From Steinernema hermaphroditum (lineage: Eukaryota > Nematoda > Chromadorea > Rhabditida > Steinernematidae), in NCBI GenBank assembly GCA_030435675.1, contig CM059623.1, forward strand, positions 3,126,012 to 3,190,011: a stretch of DNA of 64,000 bases, given 5' to 3'. Under the pieces are notes generated by a model that was not told the DNA's origin, made no database searches, and worked only from the letters and a program-made list of their open reading frames with translations. Of this stretch, positions 57,914-64,000 are shown one piece after another. Position 1 is the stretch's first letter, and every line of letters begins with the position of its first letter. The position numbers were made by a program, and so were the translations under genes.

Positions 57914-59012
57914 ATGCCGGCTCCGAATGCTTCATCAGGAGAAAAGTCGGACAAGGTGGCCATCGAACGGCGCAAGGCCTACGAAGAGAAGGTGAAGACT
58001 TCACTGGAGACGTTCATCAAACGACTTCTGACGCTGCCCATCAAGGACCATCAGGTGGAGGCGAACCTCGACCTCAAGGAGCTCCGCGAGATCTGCCTCC
58101 GCGCGCGAGAGCAGTTCATGCTCGAGCCGGCATTGGTCAGGTGAGCGCGGTCGTCTTGGCGCCTTCTGAAGCCACGTTTCAGGATCAAGGCGCCGGTGGT
58201 GATCCTCGGAGATCTGCACGGGCAATTTGTTGATTTCCTACGGATGCTGGAAAAGGTTGGTACGCCGCCGCGGCAGAAGCTCCTCTTCTTGGGCGACTAC
58301 GTCGACCGAGGCAGCTATAGCCTCGAAACGGTGACACTATTGCTGGCCATGAAAGTACGGTACCCCCGCGCCATTTGGATGCTCCGAGGCAACCACGAGA
58401 CGCGCGCCGTCAACAAGCAGTACGGCTTCTTCGAAGAGTGCCAGCGCCGTTTCCCCGAGGGTAAGGAGCTCTGGACGCTCTATCAACACGTTTTCAACTG
58501 CATGCCGTTGGCGGCGATCGTCGGCGAGCGGATGTTCTGCGTGCACGGTGGCATCTCTGCCGACCTCTACAGCTTCAAGCAATTCGACCGCATCATGCGC
58601 CCAACGGACATCACAGACCTCGGGCTTCTCACGGATCTCATCTGGGCCGATCCATCCGACAGTGTGACCGACGAGGCTAAGTACATTGCTAGCCCTCGTG
58701 GAGTCAGCCAGGTTCTCCTGCGCTTTCGATTCCAACGCGATTCCATACCTTCGCTTTCAGTTGTTCGGGAAGAAAGCCGTCGACGAATTCTGCGCGAACC
58801 TCGGCATCGACTGCATCGTGCGTGCCCACCAGTGCGTCCAGGATGGCTACGAATTCTTCGCGAACAAACGCTGCGTCACCATCTTCTCTGCGCCTTCCTA
58901 CTGCGGCGAGATGGACAATGCGGCCGGAATGCTTCACGTGCGGGAGAACCTCGCATGTTCCATCTACACGTACAAGTCGCTGATTCCTTTGCCGAAGAAA
59001 CCGGAGGAGTAA
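57914..59012 (+). CDS. PP1-like serine/threonine phosphatase
   Basis: Three exons (57914-58140, 58183-58711, 58761-59012) join in phase to 335 aa. It removes phosphate from Ser/Thr using two metal ions. All core motifs are present: GDLHGQ, GDYVDRG, RGNHE, VHGG, RAHQ and SAPSYCG. It is closest to the PP1 catalytic subunit but departs from canonical PP1: an N-terminal extension of about 20 residues, no GENDRG-type segment before RAHQ (ASPRGVSQ instead), and no PITPPR tail. Such divergent PP1-like enzymes are numerous in nematodes and often male-germline expressed; that is general knowledge, not shown here. Confidence 0.9.
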
Positions 59013-59375
59013 TTTGGTTCGCTTTTTTGTTCTAAGCGTTTGATTTCTTTTGCTAAATCTTCGGGCAACACTACATTCAAACACTTGAAGAAATGCGTTA
59101 TTTTGAACAGCGCGGGTCGGATCTCCGCCAACTTCTTCTCTCGCTGTCCAAGGGCGCTATTCCCATGAAGTTGACTCCTGTGGCGATGAACTGATCGAAT
59201 GATACGCAGGCGAGCGAAAGACGTCCGCTCGTAGGCCGCTCGTTTCATTTTGTGCGCTGCCCGCTCGTTGTTGGCGGGTCTCAGTTTGTTGTTGTGCGTT
59301 GTGGCGGGCGGTCGTCATGTTTCAAATGACGTTCATGACTGCGGGTTGCATCGGTCAGCTTGTCCGCTTTGCTTA

Positions 59376-59730
59376 AGGGCCATTTATAGTCTGCGCGACA
59401 CAAAACCCCCTTTTTTGTGTCGCTTAGCTTGTCTACGCGTGACTATATATGCAAAACCAAATAAAACTGCACAGTCATGATGCTTTCGGATCGGGCTATC
59501 AAACCATCATCAGAAAAAATTTTTTGGAACATGCCATGTAGGTTAAGTTAACTGTCGCTTAGAAGTTACTTAAAGTTAAGCTAAGATTTTTTTCGGATGA
59601 TGGTTTGATAGCCCGATCCGAAAGCATCATCACTGTGCAGTTTTATTTGGTTTTGCGTACATAATCACGCGTAGACAAGCTAAGCGACACAAAAAAGGGG
59701 TTTTGTGTCGCGCAGACTATAAATGGCCCT
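59376..59730. mobile_element. Harbinger-like MITE
   Basis: A foldback element of 355 bp with inverted arms of about 145 bp each, starting AGGGCCATTTATAGTCTGCG and ending in its complement. It is flanked by TTA on both sides (59373-59375 and 59731-59733). A 3-bp TTA duplication and GGGCC-type ends are hallmarks of PIF/Harbinger elements. There is no transposase inside. The arms differ at a few sites. Confidence 0.8.
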
Positions 59731-59881
59731 TTACATTCTTCGCGCCACGTTTGCAAATTCTTTTGGTTCTTACTACCGCAGGCCAGTATATGATTTCCGT
59801 GGCAGCCTGATTAAGGACTGCGGATTTAAGTATGTACACTGAGAACAGAGCTACGCCAAAAGCTGCGATAATGCGTTTCAT
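59715..59881 (-). CDS. Possible secreted microprotein ending in a MITE
   Basis: An open frame of about 54 codons starts at the ATG at 59881 with a signal-like N terminus (MKRIIAAFGVALFSVYI). It continues through a basic stretch (RTKRICKRGAK) and stops at a TAG that lies within the inverted repeat of the adjacent MITE. There is no family match. It could be a truncated gene or a chance frame; the signal sequence and basic sites fit a peptide precursor. Confidence 0.3.
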
Positions 59882-60085
59882 TTGATCTGTCGCGATGTAT
59901 CTTATCGCGACCTTCTTATTGTTCATTGAGCGCATATTTCTGCATTTCAGGTAATATTGCCCTGTACCAAACTTGCCTTAAAACGGCTAATTAGCATTTA
60001 CGCAAGGAGACTTCTTCTCTGAGTGATATACTAGGCAAGTTTTATTACCTTGCGAAAAGCGTTTAACGATATCATTTCTAGAACA

Positions 60086-63000
60086 ATGAGCTACCAGGTT
60101 GCACCAAAGCTCACGCCTGCGAAGGCAGCGGGAAACCGCATTCAACTCACTAGCAATCATTTCTTATTGAAATTCAAGCACAAGGAAGTGTACCGATATG
60201 ATGTGTCTATGACGCATCATTTACTCACAAAGGACGGGGAGAAAACGCGCGACATGTGCAAGGGTGCACGTGATGAGTAAGTTCAGGCTTTATATGCTCA
60301 AATACTAATTGCTTTTGTTTCAGCGCCGCCATCTTGGAACGTCAGCGCCGGTGTTTGGCCCTGATGAATGCGGCCTACGACGTCGCTGTGTTCGCAGCTG
60401 AGCACACAGCTTTCATCTACGACAACAGCAAAACGCTGTTCAGCAGCGCAAAGCTGAACGAACACCTAGTATGATCGTATTTGCGTTTCCAAGATGAGAG
60501 TTCTGTTGTTTCAGTGTGCACAAATCAAACTCGAAGGGAAGCATCTTCCCCAAAGGTTCAAAACCCACTCGCGCCTTTCGAAGGGTTTCTACATTGTGAA
60601 CATTAGTCCGGTCTCGACAAATCACAAATTTTTCATTGATGATCTGAAGAACGCAATTGAGACGGACGATCCAGTCGGTCAGGATCACACATTGCGCCAG
60701 TTTTACGAAATTTTAACGAATCAGGACGCCATTAACATGTTGGTGATAGCTCCTAAACGTTTGTCAGGAAAATGTCTGTTTAGGAATTCGTACATGATAT
60801 TCTGTGGCAATCTCTATGATAACACTGATGGCAAAATCGGTTTGAAAAAGAAGCTGCGTGAGGCCAGAAACCTCATTTCCGGCATCAGCAAAGGTGCCCG
60901 TATCGTTGAAGGCACGAAGGGTTCGCTTGTAGCCGCCCTCGTTTTGGACTGTATGCGCGTCCCCGTTTTGATTTTGTTCTCATATATTTGTCGTTGCAGC
61001 AAAAAAGGCCACGTTCTTTGATGACTCCAACCCAAACAATCTCGTCGGGAACGTCCAGGACCTTTTAAATCTCGATCCCAATAGGCCTGGAAACAAGGAA
61101 CGCCTCAACGACCGGGATCGTGTTGCGATCCTGAAGTACCTGAAAGGTTGTCGGTTTGCTATGTGCTGTTTGTATTTTGTCTGTTGTAGACCTGCGGGTG
61201 TACCACCTGAAGCACCCCGACAATGACTTCGTTATTTCCACGATCAGTAGAGAGCCCTTGTCAGAGCTCACGTTCGAGATGGGCTCGCGGCGAGTCAGCG
61301 TCCTGGATTACCATAAGCAGAACGGTGTGCGCATTCTGTACCCAAACTGGCCGGCGGTCGTGGTGCAAGAACCACGCGGTCCCTCGTACTTCCCGATAGA
61401 GGTGCTGGGTGTGTGTCGTGGTCAGCGTGTACCGATCTCAAAACAGACCCCGCAACAGATGGCGGCCACGATCAACGTAAGCGGGAAGAACGTTACAAAG
61501 CGTTTACAATATTGGTGTTTAGGAGTGCGCCTGTAGACCCCATGTACGCTACCGCGAAATCCTGCAGAACTTGGAAGGTTTGAACTTGGTCCCGTCCTGT
61601 CGAAACGCGTATCTGTCTGCCTTTGGAGTCACAGTGGACGCGACTCCAATGAAAGTCACAGGTCATCGTCGAGCTGCACCGCGCATAATGTACGGATATA
61701 ACAACGCAACGCAATGCAATGACGTGAAGGTATACTATAAATTCTCGCAGTTGTTGTACGGTGCGATTTTGGGGCAACTGGATGGGTGGTCAGTACATTC
61801 ACCCGGCTAAGATCCCCAAGTGGTACATGGTATACGATGGAATAGACGGTGGCGCCGTGAGGTGCGGATCTCATTCACAAATAACCCTATTTATTATGGC
61901 TTTATTATAGGCAATTCGTGAAGATTTTGAGCGACGCTATGAAACGGAAAGGAATGACCGTCGGTACGCCTGATTGTCAGCAGTTGAGTGTTGCTCAGCT
62001 CGACAGCTTCATGGGAGGCATCTCGAAATCCATGAAGGAGAAGAAAATGCCATCCGCTTTTTTGCTCTTTGCGGACAGAAGCGATGACTCCCATTCGTTG
62101 CTGAAGATGTACGAAGCAAAGCATCAAGTTCTTACGCAACACCTGAAAGCTCAAACAGTGTTGGACTGTCTAGAGCCGCGAAAGAAACTCACGGTTGAGA
62201 ACATCTGCAATAAGATAAACTGCAAGAACTTCGGACTTAACTACGCCGTGCAACCTGGAGATCACGCGTATGATTGTTCACTTTTAAATGGAATTTTCTA
62301 CAAGTGCTTTTAGGAAGAACTTGTACCTGGGCAAGGGAGATGTCATGGTCGTTGGTTATGATGTGTCGCATGCCGAGCCTCAGCCGCCTCACGAACGCCG
62401 CCTCGGTATTGCTCCCTCCACTCCAAGTGTCGTAGGCTTCTCCTTCAACGGAGCTCAACACCCTGACGCGTTCATCGGCGACTACGAGTTCTGCGAACCG
62501 CGTCAAGAACGAGTGGATATTTTGGAAGAACGCATCAAGTGGATGTTGAGCGTGTACGAGAAGAACAGAAAGTCATTGCCGGCTAGAATTGTGATTGTTC
62601 GTGACGGTGTCAGCGAAGGACAACTGTCCATGGTCCTCAATCACGAGTTCGATGCGATTAAGAACGGAGCCGAGGCTTAGAAAGGCTACAAACCGAAATT
62701 CCTGCTCGTAACTGCGACGAAGCGCCATCAGAAAAGATTCTTTGCTGAGACCCAGAACGGAGTTGACAATCCAATGCCTCTCACCGTTGTTGACGAAACT
62801 GTTGTGCGTGCAGACCTGACAGAATTCTTCATGCAAGCACACAAAGCCATCAAGGTAACCTGTCTCTTCTTGCCAGTTGTGATGATTCAGTTTTACAGGG
62901 CACCGCCAAAATGCCATGCTACACTGTCCTGTACAACGAACTGCAGATGAATATGGATGAGATTCAGTCCTTCCTTATGAGTCTCTGCTTCGAACACCAG

Positions 63001-63309
63001 ATCGTGAACTCCCCCATTTCAATTCCTGAGCCCGTGTACCAAGCAGACGAGTGGGCCAAGCGCGGCCATGACAATGTGTTGGCTTTCTTCAGATCGATGG
63101 AATCGCTGAAAAATCCAGATGGCACACCTCTGCTGTAAGACTTTGTTAACTCTGGCTTTTCGTGAAAATTCTGTTTCAGCAAGAAGTTCATGATTCAAGT
63201 TGAAGGTGCAGGTGATTGCGAGCCTGCCATGCAGTATGATTGGCGCCGCATTTCGAAGATGATGGGATACCGCGGGAAGAACCTCGAGTCGACCCGTGCA
63301 AACGCTTAG
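60086..63309 (+). pseudogene. Argonaute (PAZ-PIWI) with in-frame TAG
   Basis: Eleven exons (60086-60276, 60324-60468, 60515-60950, 61000-61146, 61190-61476, 61523-61729, 61794-61861, 61911-62267, 62314-62854, 62899-63134, 63180-63309) give 914 codons before the final TAG. Codon 735 (62678-62680) is TAG. Argonautes bind small RNAs and silence complementary transcripts. The order is N domain, PAZ (about 200-330, ending [11 protein letters not shown]), linker, MID (TPDCQQLS) and PIWI ([22 protein letters not shown]). Two catalytic Asp are present but the last His is Asp. The C terminus STRANA fits nematode WAGO-type proteins. The 61730 intron is uncertain, since its acceptor removes a conserved G-N-W segment. 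The locus is either a young pseudogene, a readthrough gene or a sequencing error. Confidence 0.8.
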
Positions 63310-63627
63310 ATGTTGAAGCCTTACCAAACCTTGTAACGTATATTATATTTGTGTGTTTTATGTGAGCGCGTAAATTATATTTGTGAAGAGGGTGTTTCTG
63401 TTGCGGGAGGTTTCCTTTCGGAGACCTGGTTAGGGCGAGCTGTTGTGTCATGGGGTCCAAGGGCTTATTTCTGCTTACAAATCCTGCTTACAGTGTCGTA
63501 TGTTGTTTGTAGACATCTTTCCATCGTGGTAGTTATTTGTGTTCCTCTGTCTGGCTGCCCTTTTATCGTCTGACTTTGTAGGGGATGCGTCATTTGGGTC
63601 CCATTTCGATTGAAGTCACCCTCCAGA
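63310..63627. other. Intergenic stretch
   Basis: Argonaute 3' flank and the 5' flank of the next gene. No AATAAA or other element is clear. Confidence 0.4.
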
Positions 63628-64000
63628 ATGGTCGGTCGCGGCTCTCTCTATGCGCTACAGATCGTACTGTTCCTGCTAACAGGTACGCTGACTTTTGACG
63701 CTCTGTCTAATTTCCGCATTTCAGCAAATGCTCAGATGAACTCAGCCTCGTTCCAAGAGAACTCTGTGCAACATGACATCGGCGACTTCAATCTGCTCGG
63801 CTCTCTAGCGGTAATGGACAAAGGTCGGTCTTTTACGTACAACAGATAGGTTAGGTTATCGTTTTCAGCAGATACCACGTCGCGTCCGTATGAGAATTGC
63901 AGTTCAGGGTTCGTCGAACACATAGATTTATGCTTGTACATGATGGATGTCCACACTCTGCAATTTATGGACAATAGTCGATGCAAAGGAAGTTACCGGG
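63628..64000 (+). CDS. Secreted protein, 5' part only
   Basis: Exons 63628-63682, 63725-63823 and 63869 onward join in phase and run off the window end, giving about 95 residues. The first exon encodes a signal peptide (LYALQIVLFLLT). The mature part has three Cys so far (ENCSSG, LCLYMM, RCKGS), suggesting an extracellular disulfide-bonded protein. The start chosen is the only ATG before the signal peptide. The family cannot be judged from this fragment. Confidence 0.6.

Noticed and set aside
1..64000. CRISPR arrays, bacterial operons, rRNA genes or integrated bacterial DNA
   Set aside because: No evenly spaced direct repeats, rRNA-like sequence or intronless bacterial-type gene runs were seen; gene structure is eukaryotic throughout.

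Overview
This window is nuclear DNA of a nematode, most likely a rhabditid. The evidence is spliced genes with very short introns (mostly 40-50 nt) ending in TTTCAG-type acceptors, nematode-style serpentine chemoreceptor genes, a nematode-type Argonaute, eukaryotic tRNA genes with pol III terminators (one tRNA-Tyr with an intron), and MITE/SINE debris. The species cannot be named from sequence alone. Exons below were assembled by eye from splice signals and frame continuity, without transcript support.

Layout. 0-1 kb: a small secreted Thr-rich protein (minus). 1.9-4.3 kb: a possible secreted peptide (minus) and a gag-like remnant (plus). 4.9-6.9 kb: serpentine receptor A (minus) with tRNA-Thr in its first intron. 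7-13.3 kb: gene-poor, with two copies of a tRNA-Thr-derived SINE and a MITE. 13.4-16.7 kb: tandem secreted coiled-coil paralogues (minus), each with a frame lesion at a different place. 17-19.4 kb: receptor B (minus) with an intronic tRNA-Leu, then tRNA-Tyr, tRNA-Leu and tRNA-Glu. 19.7-20 kb: a perfect 119-bp inverted repeat. 20.2-28.4 kb: a large secreted EGF/vWA-like protein (plus). 28.4-30.1 kb: an unrecognised helical-repeat-like protein (minus, convergent with it). 31.1-35.4 kb: tandem receptors C and D (plus). 35.6-36.3 kb: ATG10 (minus). 38.6-42.2 kb: anillin (plus). 42.3-48.6 kb: gene-poor, with tRNA-Ile and repeats. 48.6-52.6 kb: an SLC26/SulP anion transporter (plus). 54.9 kb: tRNA-Gly. 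55-57.2 kb: a coiled-coil protein and a repeat-bearing membrane protein (minus). 57.9-59 kb: a PP1-like phosphatase (plus). 59.4-59.7 kb: a Harbinger-like MITE. 60.1-63.3 kb: an Argonaute with an in-frame TAG (plus). 63.6 kb to the end: the 5' part of a secreted protein gene (plus).

The genes do not form one pathway. Cytokinesis (anillin), autophagy (ATG10), anion transport, phosphatase signalling, small-RNA silencing and chemoreception lie side by side, as is usual in nematode genomes. The most unusual structures are: (1) three head-to-head pairs of tRNA-like elements inside introns, with both pol III promoter boxes kept but the cloverleaf stems degraded; (2) the perfect 119-bp palindrome whose loop sequence recurs inverted just outside it; (3) the Argonaute with a premature TAG; (4) the twin coiled-coil genes with complementary lesions.
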